Positions 33,319-47,500 of a stretch of DNA of 64,000 nt are shown here, piece by piece (position 1 is the first letter of the stretch; every line of letters starts with the position of its first letter). The position numbers and the translations under genes were made by a program. The stretch is from Cristatella mucedo (taxonomy: Eukaryota > Bryozoa > Phylactolaemata > Cristatellidae): assembly GCA_009760855.2 (NCBI GenBank), contig WPIO01000010.1:5293501-5357500 (forward strand), written 5' to 3'. The notes beneath the pieces are model-generated. The model worked only from the letters and a program-made list of their open reading frames with translations, ran no database searches and was not told where the DNA came from.

Positions 33319-36120
33319 TATGACTGTTAAGCTGTGGCTGTTGTGCAGCTTTGACGCGACTTTGAGTGAATGCACGCGGTTCAGAACTGACTGAAGCTGA
33401 GCTCAAGCTGTCGAAGTTGAAATTTACTGTGCGTAGTTAGTTGCAAAGCCTGCCGACCCCAATTCTTAGCTTACAATCGGTAGCAGCTTGAATTTGTCTG
33501 ATCGCCCAGTACTCGCTCGAATGACGGTAATCTTTCATTTGCATGTTTCTGGTATCGATAAGTGATTGTGGCTTAGCGCTACCCATAGCAGTGATGGCTT
33601 TCCGAAAGTCATGCTAATTAGCAGTACCACTGTCATAAAGTTTGGGACGCAGTTTCATGTCTGTAAAATTGTTAGTCTGTTCGTCTTCTGAGATTTTAAA
33701 CGTTTCAGCTTTGTTAGGCAATAGTAAGGCTTTCGAAGTGCTTGTTCGGCGAAGCAGAGTGCAATTTACATGTGGTAGTGCTCAGCTAAGCGCCTGCCTA
33801 AATTAGATCTCGTCTGAACTCAATCTGTGTTCACAGTAGCGCAAAGTCACGACGGCGAGCTGTTGTTATGCTGAAAATCTTTCCATAGCCCTCTCAAAGC
33901 CCAAGCGGCTTTCGGCAGCCATCAGAAGTTATCGCATGTAATAGCGAAACCGTGTGAATACTGGAATTCATAGTGCTCGAGTTGAGCCCACAGGCGCCCT
34001 CACGGAGCACGGAGAACCGATGCTGATATACTCGAGGAATATAAAGCGGCCTTAAATTATAGGGTAGTACACGGCAATCATTTAAAGCAGCAACTTGCCT
34101 CTATGGTCATTTAAATAACCCCAGTCATTCGTCAAGATTCGTGGACCAAAATATTTCCTCTCTCTGACCGGCCACGTTTCCTTAGCTAGTCGATTGTCTA
34201 CCGCGAGTGTTGAAGGAAGTAGGCAGCCACTGATGCCTTCGATTTAGTCTTCGTGAACTGGCGGCCGGCCACATTTGTCCGCGAGGAGCCAGCATTTACT
34301 TAAGCAGGCTGAGAGAAGCGGCCAGCCAGTCAGGCTCGCTCGGCTAACCAGGCAGTGCGTCCAGCCGACTTCTCGCGACGAGGTGAAGTCTCGGCAGTTT
34401 GTGAACTGCAAATGGACGGGCTTAGGACGCGTGTGGCAAGCAAGTTCTCTCAAAATCGGCGTGCGTGGACGAGCTGCAATCCAGACTGCACGCTTTCCGA
34501 AGTACTCGGCCCGCTTTTCGCCTAATGCGCCAGCAATATCAAAGGTCAATGGCAGCGGGAGGAGGAGGAGGAGGAGGAGGAGGAGGGGGGGTTGAATTAA
34601 ACGCCGCTTGGTTCCTCTGTAAGTAGAATGAATGTAAGTGAATTCGAGTCGCCAGGTGATACAATTTTGCTCACGAGCGACGAATTAAGGGGTCGAGTAG
34701 AAATGAGCTAGTGAAAAGGATCGGAAGAGTGGGCCGCGAATGCAGCGGGATGTGGAATCCTGCATTGTCTTTTGTCTGGCTGTCGCAGAAAGAGTGGTGA
34801 GCCTTGAACTTTGAACTAGTGAGTCTGAAGCGCTCGATATCTAGGCGCTGCTTCCCCTTCGGAGGCCAAGCTATTGCGAGCTTCCGGTGTTGCCAAAGAC
34901 CCGTGCCGCTCGCTCTCTTCCAAGGCAATCGGCAGAGACCAAAATTGGCAGCTCAGGCCAGTGGCTTTTGTACTACCGACACAAATCCACACAAAAGTAG
35001 AGGCGGACCACTGGCAACACATTCGACAGTACGCGTTGGACTGGCAGTCACAAAAAACGCCCAACAATTTACCCGCATGCATGCAATCGATGCGAATGGT
35101 CTCACGTGGCTACGTCGCAAACGACCGGAGGCCCGTTTTAGGCCGGCTTTTGCTGTAGACCATGGTGGATTGGGTTTACTTCTTTAGGATCCGGCAACAA
35201 TGGAAGGGTAATGAATGACCTATTATGCCCATATTGTTCGCCAACGGTCGATCTCCCTTTCGATCGCACGAGCGAACCTGGATGCTACTGTCGATGCCGA
35301 TGGGTCAACGGACGACTCGGTGCCAGGCGCGGACGTCCGTACAGCTGGCTGTCTGTGCATTTCGCTAAGTTTAAACGACCTGAACTCTACCGAACTGGAA
35401 CTAAGAGGTAAATATAAATTGTCGATAAATACCCAATCTGATAATACCATTCTGCTTCTTTAAGTGAGTTATTTTAGTACCTCATCTCATACCTCCCCCC
35501 TCCCCCCCCCGAGAAAGCACCCGATGCCTGGGATGATTAGAGGTGTGCACGTGTGTAGTCAAACAAATTATATCGTGCATCGGTACGCGTCCGAGTTGCA
35601 AAGTGCTTTCTTTCAAGCCGAACAAGGCCGAGGCATGGCTAGTTGCCACAAGACTGACGACAGGATTTAGCAACTTGTAAGCATCAATGTAACACCGGCC
35701 GTGGGCATACTGCAGAGTGTCGGAGCAATATTTGCTTAGCATAGGCATACATGGTGACAACTGACAACTGTTGAGCAGGCTTGTAACACGTGTGCACTAG
35801 TAAGCATGAGTGCTATTCAGTAGGGCTACTCCCGATATTGTATATGGTAAAGAGCTCGTACATGGCAATCGATGCTAATCGGTACACACAGGAACGGATC
35901 TCCAATACCTGACAATTAACGTTGCAATGTTTACAGTTGGCACGAAATATGTCTTGGAGTTGCAATTCGCGCAGAGTTGTTAGCGATGGCAAGAATTTTT
36001 TTATGGGAGAGTCTTGTAGTGTTCTAACAAGATTATCGGTTAGACCACATCTTTACTTTGATGCTTTTTTCGCTCGATCTGTTTATAAAATTAGCTAATA
36101 CTGTTTTACTCTGACCTCCG
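33319..36120. other. 3' flank of the oxidase gene; no further gene recognised
   Basis: No AATAAA was found close after the stop, so the poly(A) site is unknown. A (GGA)n run lies at 34556-34588. Several 60-130 codon frames at 34275-35463 have no recognisable family and no consistent splice structure. Confidence 0.4.
33884..33925 (-). mobile_element. LINE family B 3' end scrap
   Basis: CTCAAAGCCCAAGCGGCTTTCGG is the reverse complement of the family B 3' block with CGAAAGCCGC and GGCTTTGAGAG. Only about 40 bp is recognisable. Confidence 0.5.
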
Positions 36121-36123
36121 TGC

Positions 36124-36156
36124 ACTCCGAATCAGCTTTGCCCATAGATACACTAG
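36124..36156 (+). repeat. 33-bp repeat, copy 1
   Basis: A stretch starting ACTCCGAATCAGCTTTGCCC differs at one base from 38354-38386. The 3' end (ATACACTAG) resembles the head of SINE family A, so this may be a SINE 5' fragment. Confidence 0.75.
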
Positions 36157-36194
36157 TAATGCCCCAATTGTTTCAATGTTGGACTAAAAAAAAA

Positions 36195-36335
36195 TCCTAG
36201 CTGATTAAACAGCCTCTTTTTGTATAGCGAAAGAAGAGCCTTTACGGCTATCACCACCGCTTGCAGTGGCGATAAAGAATCACCCACCGCAGGAATCGAA
36301 CCCACGACCTCGGGACCGAGGTCGTGGGTTCGTAG
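36195..36335 (-). mobile_element. tRNA-derived SINE (family A), truncated with a palindromic break
   Basis: Reverse orientation: AGCTGATTAAACAGCCTC, the body with CACCACCGCTTGCAGTGGCG, and box B GAATCGAACCCACGACC. Beyond it the sequence turns back on itself as a perfect 17-bp inverted repeat around a 2-bp centre (CGAACCCACGACCTCGG and its complement) instead of continuing into the head. Confidence 0.85.
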
Positions 36336-36560
36336 GATATCGATGATGTCATTCCGAATTTGAAGTTTAGATATAGCCGTTTAACTGGTCTGCTACTATT
36401 AGTTCCAGCATCTTCGAAAGGACTGGCAGTTGTGAGACTGGACAGGATGCTTTCACTCAATTAATTGCAGAGCTATACCCCTCCTAGAGAGGAACCCTCG
36501 GCAAAGCTTAAAAATTAAAGATCGAGGTAGTGAACACGCTCACCAGCATAAATCAACCAG

Positions 36561-36702
<142 letters not shown>

Positions 36703-36799
36703 CCAAGTGAGCACATGACCAGTATGAGCATCGTAATTCCGAATATTTTGGGCAGATACCTGCAGGAAATGTCCTTACCGTAGAATTATTCACTCATTT

Positions 36800-38012
36800 C
36801 TCGGTTTGACTTTCAATTGTGGAGGTGCGTGCTAGGTCCGGTTCTTTTCACGGTTTATACTCTCCCTCTTGCTAATGTGATTGCAAAGCACAATCTAGGC
36901 TTTCACTTCTATGCGGATGACACTCAGTTGTACCTTTGCTTTGATCCCTCCCAGCCTTCGAGCACCTCAAATTCTCTCAACTCCCTTGCTGCATGTATTG
37001 ATGACATCCGCACATGGATGGCAGCTAATTTTTTAAAACTAAATGACGATAAAACTAACTTACTAGTTATGGGCAAACCCCGCGTGATTCACAAAATGGA
37101 AAGGCTGAAACTCAAAATTGGCTCTGCCAGCAAATCTCCAGTTGAATCAGCTCGAATATAGGTGTCATATTCCAAAGCTACCTCTCGTTAGACGACCACA
37201 TCAGCTCCACAGTCAAATCTGCATATTTTCAGCTTCATTACATTGCTAAAATTCGGGCTTGTTTAGATAAGGATACCACATATAAGTTGGTCCATGCATT
37301 CGTGATATCCCGTCTCGACTTCTGCAACTCACTGCTCACTGGCCTAACGGCATGTGCGATTAGGCGATTGCAGCTGGTGCAAAACTCTGCAGCTAGGATT
37401 GTCTGTCGTGAGCGTTGCAGTGGCCACATCACACCACTTTTCGCTGACCTGCATTAGCTACAAGTCAAGCAGCGGATTGAATTCAAGGTTTGGTCGCTCA
37501 CTTTTAGGTCACTTTATTCTTTGGCTCCAGCCTATCTCTCAGATATACTCCCCCATCAGGCCAAGCATCGTACCACCCGCTTTTCGGAATCCAACAGTCT
37601 ACAGATACTCCGTACAAACCTCAAATCCTTTGGAGACCGTGCATTTAGTTCGTATGCTCCCAAAGCCTGGAACTCCCTCCCGACTTGCGTCAGAACATCC
37701 CCTGACCTGACCACATTTAAAAAGAACTTAAAAACACACCTATTTAGGACAGCATTTAGTGGGTCCCTGTGATTCGTCCTTTATGTGCTTATGCGTGCTG
37801 ACACTGTGCATGCTGCCACTAACCACATTTGCATGCTGAACCTGTGCATGTCACCCTTAACCATGTTATTCATTTCGTTTGTATATCAAGCATAATTTTA
37901 CTCACCATTCAATTGCATTTCCCTTTGCAGCAAATGTAAAGCGCCTATAACGAGATTAAGTTCTCTGGGGGCGCTTTATCAAGTGCATTAATATTATTAT
38001 TATTATTATTAT
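36800..38012 (+). mobile_element. LINE family A, 5'-truncated copy with intact 3' end
   Basis: Starts inside the RT at [19 protein letters not shown]. The catalytic box FYADDTQLYLCF is intact. It continues through [18 protein letters not shown] and [13 protein letters not shown] to FRTAFSGSL and stop, then a 3' UTR, the tail GCAAATGTAAAGCGCCTATA with GGGGGCGCTTTATC, and (ATT)n. One frameshift (after ESARI) and one stop (in the ADLH block) are visible. Confidence 0.93.
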
Positions 38013-38353
38013 GCACGACTTCACCAAAACGAATTTTATCTACAAAGAGGCTATATCAATAATGGCTGCTTGAAAGTTAACAAACGTAAGTACTAAGGCA
38101 ATAAATCCGAGACTCCAAACAGTAAACAGTCAGATCCGGTACCACCACAACAGTTAAAATCCGAGCGCCGGATGGCTTTGTCATCTTTATATGTCCTGCC
38201 CAGCAATCAAAGGAAATTAATCAAAAGCTATCCGGATTGACACACAAAATAAGGCACCACCTCGATTACCTTTTAATTTTCCAAACCCATCGTGATCCTT
38301 GAGCACTTCTTTCGTTTGGTGACATCTGGTTGTCTCTTTTCCTTTCAAAATCT

Positions 38354-38492
38354 ACTCCGAATCAGCTTTGCCCATAGATACGCTAGGTGAATGATTCTTT
38401 ATCCCCGCTGCAAGCGGTGGTGATAACAGTATATTCTCTTCTGCCGCTGTACAAAAGAGGCTGTTAAGTCAGATAGTTTTCTTTTTATTATT
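38354..38492 (+). mobile_element. SINE family A, internally deleted copy with the 33-bp repeat as head
   Basis: The 33-bp repeat (38354-38386) is followed directly by the SINE body GCTGCAAGCGGTGGTGATAA and the 3' end AGAGGCTGTTAAGTCAGATA with a T-rich tail. The box A/box B region is missing. Confidence 0.7.
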
Positions 38493-39154
38493 ACGCTCTA
38501 GCCACGGGTAAGGTACATTGGTGTTCTTAGTCAAGTTAGCCTCGAGAGCTTGCCCTTTCGGCCTCTTTTAACCTTATAACTATAGTATACCAAACTCGCA
38601 GCCGTTTGGTATGTCGGTATGCGCTCTTTGTCGCCTGGATGATGTTCTGTCGATCGAGATCCCCGAGGACGAAACCGGTGAGCAGCATTTCAGGGCCCTT
38701 GGGTGTTGACCTCTTCATACCCACTAAGACTGTAATGAATTACCCTGCATAGCCACTCTGAGACCTAAGTTGGAACTAAGCGTTATCGCAAAGAAGTATT
38801 TGCTCGGAAGCCCGAGAGCCATTGCCAGGAATATTCATGAAAGACTCGATCTTTTATGATGGTTGTGGTCAGATGCAACGGGTGTGCTTCGGCTCGGACA
38901 GACACCCTATCGATTGGGGGAGCAGGAGGGCTTATGCCCACTCAATACACGACCGGGCGATTTCGTTAAGATAAGGTAAGCAACATTTGGGTCTCTGTCT
39001 GCAAGCTCACTGAGCTGCTTGCGCATGATAGTTATTGCGATCGAGTTCCAAGCTCAAGCTAGCGGCTTACTGAGGTGGGCGGCAGGGGTCTTTGTCTGAT
39101 TTACGTCAAATCCGAGTATCGGTCAAGGCCAGGGTATCCTGTACGGGTTGGCTG
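38493..39154. other. No gene recognised
   Basis: Unique-looking sequence without coding or repeat signals. Confidence 0.4.
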
Positions 39155-39475
39155 TAACAATCAGAAGCTTTTGCTCTGCAGGGCGTGGAACTCACGTACA
39201 TAATTCTTGCGAAACGACCTCTACTCTTCTGCTGCCGAGTGTCGAGCCATCCTTTTCAGCCATCCTAAGCTGCTATTCCACGCGACTCTTTGCCTCAACT
39301 GTCCTACAGACTCAATTATGCTTTGCACTTTTTCTTTGTTTCGTGAGAGATGAAGCCTTTTTGCTACTGAATGCTTACCGAAAGCCGCTTAAGCTTTGAG
39401 AGCGCTATAGAATGCTCTCGTGCGTCATTACACCCACATAGTCTTTGGCTTTGTGGAGTAGCAGACGGAGATACA
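39155..39475 (+). mobile_element. LINE family B, 3' end copy
   Basis: Aligns with the 3' ends at 29260-29570 and 54960-55275: AGCTTTTGCTCTGCAGG, a TGGAACTC block, TACTCTTCTGCTGCCGA, TTTGTTTCGTGAGAG, ACCGAAAGCCGCTTAAGC and the terminal CAGACGGAGATACAT. Confidence 0.85.
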
Positions 39476-41984
39476 TCATGCCAGGCTTCTCTGTATTAAG
39501 AGGTGTTGTGGCCCATTGACGTGGCTCTACCTAAGCTATGTCACGGCAGCCGCAGCCTGCCGTTGGTAAGCTGATCAGGGTTGCCCACGTGACTTTTACC
39601 AGGCTACTGCCAGTTACAGCCTGGCGGAGGTAAGCTGATCGGGTCGTGCGGCGCCATGCAGGAAAAGCACGGTAGACAGCCGATCTGGCTGTGCGATAAA
39701 GCGAAAGTGTCATTTGCATTGCGGCTATTCGATAGAGCAAAAGTTTGCCCAATTTAGGAGTCTCATTTACATAGCCGTAACCAAGCCCTTTCGGCCACTA
39801 GCCCGGCTTGCAATGGGCAATGGAGGATTTATTGCCAGCTGCACGACTCGACTTACAATCGGGTCGCAAAGTTCAAGCAACTTAGCTTCAGGCTGCAAAC
39901 CAGGGGCCGTGATATCGTTCCAGCCAGTGGTGTCAGCTCTCCAGTGACAATGTGGAGTCGGCGTGCGCGGCATAAGTGATCATAAATATTCCTCGCTACT
40001 CCTCTTCATCACTCCAGTTTCAAGCGTGTCTCTCAGGGTGACGGTCAAGGACTTCGACGATCCATCTGCTGGAGAAAGGGCCTTTTCCATATCACCCAGC
40101 AAAGTTCTACGCAGCGGTGACAAAGTGCACTAACCGTGGCTATTCGACCAGAAACGCTAGAATCGGACCGAGACCTAAATAGTTTATGGTTACATTGAGC
40201 CTTTGGTAACCCCCCCCCCCCGAATCCCACGAGGGAATTGCAGGCTTAGGTAGTGACTCTGGAGGTATTTTGGCGAGCACGTCAGACGGAGCGCTTATGG
40301 AGCCCTCATTCGTCATGTTTCTCCAGTGGGGATCTACACTTTTTTAGATGGATCGACCAACGGACCAAAGTGCATTCAGCGTGCAGGGGCAGCTTTCATT
40401 TTTAGGGAGCTTTATCGTTTACTTTTAGAGGAGTGTTGTAATTTTTAGAGGTTCTGAAAATTATTTTTTTTCCATCAAATAATGAGCGGCCTTTGGTAGG
40501 CAGCTTCACGCTCCTCTCCAAGTTGGAGTAAAATACTTGTTTATCGATTGAAAGTTCTAAGTGAGGCTGCTTCTGGGCGGCAGAGTTTCAGGCTTAATCA
40601 AAACGCGGAACATCCTACAGCAAAGGGGTGAAGTATTTTTCTTGAAAGAATTCGTTCGGCTCGCCACCTCTCTATGTTCTTCCAGAGATGGAGACCTCTA
40701 CCTTGTTCAGTAGGAGCTTCGTAACCCTGCCGAGTAGGGGACCTTACGTCCCAGCTTCAGGTCTGGATTATTGTTATACGACGGTTACAAAGAGGCATCC
40801 GCGAGGGACTACTTTCTCTGTAGAAAGTCAGGCTCTCCCGATATTGGACAGAGCCATTTTTGTAGAGGGGCTGGGTAGCTCTGTTTCTATCTGCCGGGGT
40901 GATAACTCAGGGCCTGCTTCCAGAAGAGGTTGCCATTTCTCAATAAAAAACAAAAAGTAAAAAGGAGAAAAGTAGAAAGGAAAGGGATCATGGCGTCTTC
41001 CAGGCGGACCAACTTTGACGCATATCCCTCCACCTTTACCCACAGGAACCACCGGACACAGATAACGTTCAGGCAAAATGTTGGCTCTCCCCCCTCAGTG
41101 CGAAGCTGACGTAATGGCTACAAGTGAGACGGATAGGGAGAGCAAGCTTTCTGGGTGCCGGGGATGTGGGTGCGACCGCCGGTGCGACAACGCATAACTG
41201 AAGCCAGATTGGCGAAGAGCCAAGGCGCTTAGAGTTTTGAGAGGTTCCAGCCTCGACTAGAAGAAGGCCAATTGCATTCGTGGCTGTTTGCGCTACGACG
41301 GAGTAGGCTCATGCGTGCGTCCGATTCTAAGAACATGTGGCGTGCAACTGCCCCCTCTAGTGCTTCCGTCACTGCTCAAACTAATGGGGGTGTGCGAATG
41401 AACGATATCTCTTGGCATGCGATGTCTTTGCCCGAAGACGGCGCAGGTGATTGCTGAATACCTATGTCGCACCATGTCAGCTACACTTGAGAGAAAGCAT
41501 TAGCAAAGTACTTGCCGTGCACTCTACCTGCTTATATGCTTGTAGGATCAGTCAAAGCACGAGCCAAAGATGCCGACATTTCGTAAAAAATCAATTCCTT
41601 ATCTCAGGTAAGTGTGACTCTATGCTACAGCGGACAGCTGTATGTTTGTACGCGAGGATTACTTTTAGATTTAGGTGACAAATGTTCCTCTAGAATGCGG
41701 CTTCAGAAGAGTGGCATCTGACCCGTTCGCCTGCCATTTAAGTCATGCGTTTGGACTGACTCACCAGAATGGGTAAAGAGGTAGCAAAGCCAAGATTGCT
41801 TTGGGACTCAGACGTCCCAGAATCATGCAGAACTATCGATATTCCTAGCGGTGCCATGAGCGACGTGGGATCGCCGTTTTTTTCTGCGTCCTTGACTTGG
41901 TGTTCTTGCATGGCACGCCTATCTAGAGCTTTGAGTAAAAGAGAAATGAAAACAGTAGTGATATAGAATTCCGTATAGAATCAT
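39476..41984. other. No gene recognised
   Basis: A roughly 60-bp unit around GGTAAGCTGATC is duplicated at 39555-39650. A C-rich run lies near 40210. Moderately long frames exist at 40688-40960 and 41272-41457 but match no family I know. The region could be an old, unrecognised repeat. Confidence 0.35.
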
Positions 41985-43572
41985 CCAAGCCCCCCTTCCA
42001 CCATTCCTGTCAAAGACACTAGAGGAACGAGTCGTGGCAGACCAGCTGAACTCGGATATTGAAATTTCAAACCTTGCTAGTAAGTTCCAGTCTGGCTTTA
42101 GAGCTAATCACTCCACAGAGTCAGGATTGCTTAGGGTGTACAACGACCTACTTTGGAATGCAGACGTGGGTTGAATACCTCTGCTTGTTTTGCTCGATCT
42201 TACGGAAGCTTTTGATACTATCGATCACCAAGCCCTTCTTGAGCGCCTCTCATCTCGTATGGGCATCGCTGGCACTGCTCTGCAATGGTACAGATCATAT
42301 CTTAGTGGGAGACTCCAGAGTATTTGAGTATTGAGAGTATTGACGTGAATGGACACAGATCATCCGAGGTACGTCTGAAATACGGGGTACCTCAGGGGTC
42401 CGTGCTAGGTCCGGTTCTTTTCACGGTTTATACCCTCCCTCTCGCCGATGTAACTGCCAACACAATTTGGGCTTTCACTTCTATGCGATGACACTCAGCT
42501 GTACCTTTGCTTTGATCCCTCCCAGCCTTCGAGCACCTCAAATTCTCTCAACTCCCTTGCTGCATGTATTGATGACATCCGCACATGGATGGCAGCACGT
42601 TTTCTTAAATTGAATGTTGATAAAACTTACTAGTTATGGGCAAACCAAGTGGGGTTCAGAAATTGGAAAGGCTCATGCTCAAAATCAGCTCTGGCAGCAT
42701 ATCTCCTGCTGAATAAGCACGAAATATGTGTCACGTTGAACATGTTGTCAAGTGACCTTTCGTTAGACGACCACATCAGCTCCACAGTCAAATCTGCCTA
42801 CTTTCAGCAAAACAACCTTGCTAAAATTCAGGCTTAATTAGACAGGGATATCACATCTAAGTTGGTCCATGGTCCATTTGTGACATTCCGTCTTGACTTC
42901 TGTAACTCACTGCTTGCTGGCCTACCGGCATGTGCAATCAGGCGCTTACAACTGGTGCAAAGCTCTGCAGCTAGGCTTGTCTGTCGTGAGCATCGCAGTT
43001 GCCACATCACACCACTTCTCACCGACCTACACTAGCTCCCAGTCAAGCAACGTATCGACGTCAAGGTTTTGTAGCTCACTTTTAGGTCCATTCATTCTTT
43101 AAATCCAGCCTACCTATCAGATCTACTCCCCACAGGCTAAGCATCGTACCACTAGCCTTTCGGAATCTAACTGTTTACCTATACCTAGTAAAAACTGCAA
43201 ATCCTTTGGAGACCGTGCATTTAGTTCGTATGCTCCCAAAGCCTGGAACTCCCTCCCGACCTGCGTCAGAACATCCCCTGACTTGACCACATTTAAAAAT
43301 AAATTAAAAAAACACCTATTTATGACAGCATTTAGTGGGTCCCTGTGATTTGTCCTTAATGTGCTTATGCGTGCTAACACGGTTGCATGATGCCACTAAT
43401 TACACTTGCATGCTGACCCTGTGCACGCGACCCCTAAGCATGTTATTTTTTGTTGTTTATCAAACATGATACCACTCACCTTCGATCGTATTTCCTTTGC
43501 AGCAAACGTAAAGCCCCCAGAAATAGATTGAGTTCTCTGAGTGCGCTTTTTCAAGTGTATTATTATTATTAT
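41985..43572 (+). mobile_element. LINE family A, longest RT copy, decayed
   Basis: The RT begins with SKFQSGFRANHSTESGLL-like sequence, then [55 protein letters not shown], a damaged FYADDTQLY box, and the C-terminal blocks to FMTAFSGSL-like sequence. The 3' tail GCAAACGTAAAGCCCCCAGA and ATTATT repeats follow. Many stops and frameshifts. Confidence 0.9.
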
Positions 43573-44344
<772 letters not shown>

Positions 44345-44509
44345 GGCTGCTTTTAAAGGAAAAGAAATACCACGAAACCCTGCTTTCAGCAGCATAAGTG
44401 AAGTAGGCAAGTCGCTGACTAGAGAACTAATGGAAGACGATATCGACTTGACGCTCATCAAAAAGGAAATCAAGGAACTTGTTGACGCCCATGAGCTTCT
44501 TCCTCTGAC
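44345..44509 (+). CDS. HVCN1: Proton channel exon A (N-terminal cytosolic region)
   Basis: Acceptor CTGTTTCAG, donor CTGAC|GTACGT. Encodes residues 1-55 including the acidic helix MEDDIDLTLIKKEIKELVDA. Entered in mid-codon, so a 5' exon is missing unless translation starts at the Met at 44430. The link to the channel rests on phase agreement (AC|A) and position; this part is poorly conserved in Hv1. Confidence 0.75.
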
Positions 44510-47500
44510 GTACGTAGATTTTAGAAATTCAATATTGATAGCGCCACATAGCTGCGTAACTTCCTGAAACTGAGAAAAGCAAGTCTGGTTAGTGATTGAA
44601 TTTAAAGTGAGTGCCTCGTGAGCTCGGCCGCGATGAATTCATTTGATGCTTGACAGCTGACCTTGACGGACCGAAAAACAGATACATACAAAGATTAATA
44701 TACAGATGCATATCAATAGAGATATAATGACCAACAGATATTCTAAAATCTACTTGTGTGACTTGCACACAATTTTGCATGAAGCGCCCAAAATGAATTG
44801 CTCGCAGACAACAGTCAGAATCATGAAAGCTGAACGAACTTGATACTCGCCTATACGCAAAACTAATGGCTAGATGGTGCTTCTATGCGAATCACATGTC
44901 ACAGCGGTAGTAAAAATAAAAATGAGACAACGACAAAAAACATATAGGATCTCATAACTTGGATATTCGCTGCAAATAAAAAATCTTGTAGCTAGATTAT
45001 AATATAAAGTTCGACGCGTGATATCTATCGCCAACGTATCGAGTAAGTCAGCTTTACAAAACGCTGTTTTAAATTGTGCCTCAAGAGAGTGCAGCCACTG
45101 CAATGCAGCAATAGACTTTGGTCCTTTTAGAGGCAATTTGTACTGATAATAGCTTAGTTTTGTGAAAATATATGAAAGTATGTGCAAATTTATTAGCTGC
45201 TACGTTAAATTAAATATGGCTGACATTTGTGTCAATTTCGGAGAAGATATTATAAGATTTTGTCACGATTCGTTAGAGTGCTATGTTTTCCGGTATGTTA
45301 TAACGGCTTATTTTAGGCAATCGTACATATCTTTTCAGATGCAATGAACAACTCCTTCACTTCTTGCACAGTCTTCCATTAGAAGTATTTGTGATAGTTC
45401 TCATAGTCATCGATGTCTGCCTGATGCTGGCGACGATAATCATCGAGGTTTATGTTGACGAGGGTGAGTCATGTTTGATAATGTAAACTGGGTCAAATGT
45501 GATGTAATATGTTGGACATGCTATACTCGTACAAACCAACCATAGTAGACTGCCAAGTTTCGGTCATGGAAATGAGAAAATATTTGTCCGCTAAAAAACG
45601 CCTGCCTTAGATAGCGTATTGCACGCTTCCAATGTTTAGTTAAAATAAATGGCTAGGTCTACTTTGCTAGCGTAAATCGCTATGAAAAAATGTAGTCGTG
45701 TAAAAATTATGCATTAATAAAAGACGCCAGATACTGGGACTGGTACCTCACCCAGCTGAACGTGTGCTTCATCACTGAACTAAGCCACCAACTAGTGAGG
45801 CTTTACTTTACTCTTTTAAGTCTGGTACGTTTACAAATTGCAATTACTTCTTTTTCCTAACTTCATTGTTGCGTGCGCTAGAAATACAATGGCTCAAGAA
45901 TACACCGATGAACAAACATTCCACTTTCATTCTCCATTCGCTTCCCCATTAAAAATATATCTGTGATCACCATCACCACGACTGCATGTAGCGGAAGAAG
46001 AATTATTCGACAGCGTATGCGTCTAAGGACCTATACACTGAGAAATTTGATTTATATACTTGAAAGTTTTTGAAGTTCGTATGAAAGAGGACAATTTTTG
46101 GCAGAGAAAATGCGACATGGGAAGTGTGGCTTCTGCAGCTCTCTGTAAACGATGCGTCTAAAAATAGGTGTGGCGAGCCGCGGATGTCCGTGTCTTGTAC
46201 TGAACCGTCTACTTAGGTGTCCGCTCTCAGTCACGAAGTCAGTCACGAAGCGAAGATTATCGTGCTATTTAGGGCGACGAGCTATGGACTGCAGTGCTAC
46301 ATCGTGTGTGGCTGATTTCACAAGCTCCACACTTCACACATTCCATTGCAGCAACTCTGTCAAGGAAAGAGTCTGTCATCGACGAGTACTTTCAATACTT
46401 GACCTTACTAAGTAGCACCAACTCTTGTCACGCGATTCACTCATCAGTGTCAGCCAACTTAATGGACTCGAATGCAGCTTACGCGGCTATAGCAGCCATC
46501 CTGGAAGCTAACTCCGAAGCGAGTAAGTACGTCTGGTCGATTGCAAAGTGAGGGACGGCGCGGATCCACGTCGAAACGGATAAAAAATGTACCTCGTCAT
46601 CCGTGCATAGCCAAGCAGCCGCGTAGGAGCCGCTCGGACATAAATCTGCGTTTTCGATGACGCAGCGATCGAAAGGCTATAGTCGTCGCAGTCGCCCAGT
46701 AGCCGTTGCCCCTCGCCCTCACTATTCCTGTAGAAATGCATCGGGGTAGGACCTTGCGAAAGCCTATCAGTAGGGATGGGCAGCTGGTGCATGCCCAACC
46801 CTTCAGTGTGTGCACGTGTGCAGGGGGGGGGGTTGTGTGACTAAGTTGGCTATACCGGGCTGATCTGGCCCGAAGGCGATGGCTAGTGGATGGCTGCCCG
46901 TGAACCTGTCTCACCTGAGGTGGTCAGTAAGATGGCTAGTACTGGTCGCTATATACCGAAGGCCGACCGAAGACCACTTGTTCCCAGCTGCTGTAATCGG
47001 CTCGCTATCGATCAGAGCTCAGTGCTGGCGAAGGGTCTGCTAGCACGATCGAGCTCAGCAAATTCGAAGCCTCCTCATTGCTGCTGATTCATCCGGCCCG
47101 GGCTACGCTCTGTTGTGTGTGCAGCAGTCAGACAACGCCCTCCAAGCTAAGCGCTCTCGGAGACGCTTTTAGGAGCATGATATCAGCTCAGACAAGAAGC
47201 AGCAACAGTCCCGTTTTTATTAAGTGCCCTCATTTGCAATGACTGCATTGCTGCGTGCTGTGCGAATGGGCTGCAGCAGAGACCGACGACGACGACATGC
47301 TGCTTGCCGGAAAAAACCGCGGGAAAAACGCGCGGAAAACCCAACTTCATCCGTTGGTCTTAAGAAAATCTGTTTACATGGTTTTTTCACTGTACCCTGT
47401 AAGCTTGGCGCTTATGCCTCCAAAGTGAGTACATTTTTAGGCAGAGTGCCTTTCGTTTGCTGGCAGAGTGCCTTTCTTCAGAGACTGGCGCATTGTCTTG

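Noticed and set aside
34244-35463. Cluster of 60-127 codon frames on both strands downstream of the oxidase
   Set aside because: No recognisable family, no consistent splice structure, strongly overlapping frames.
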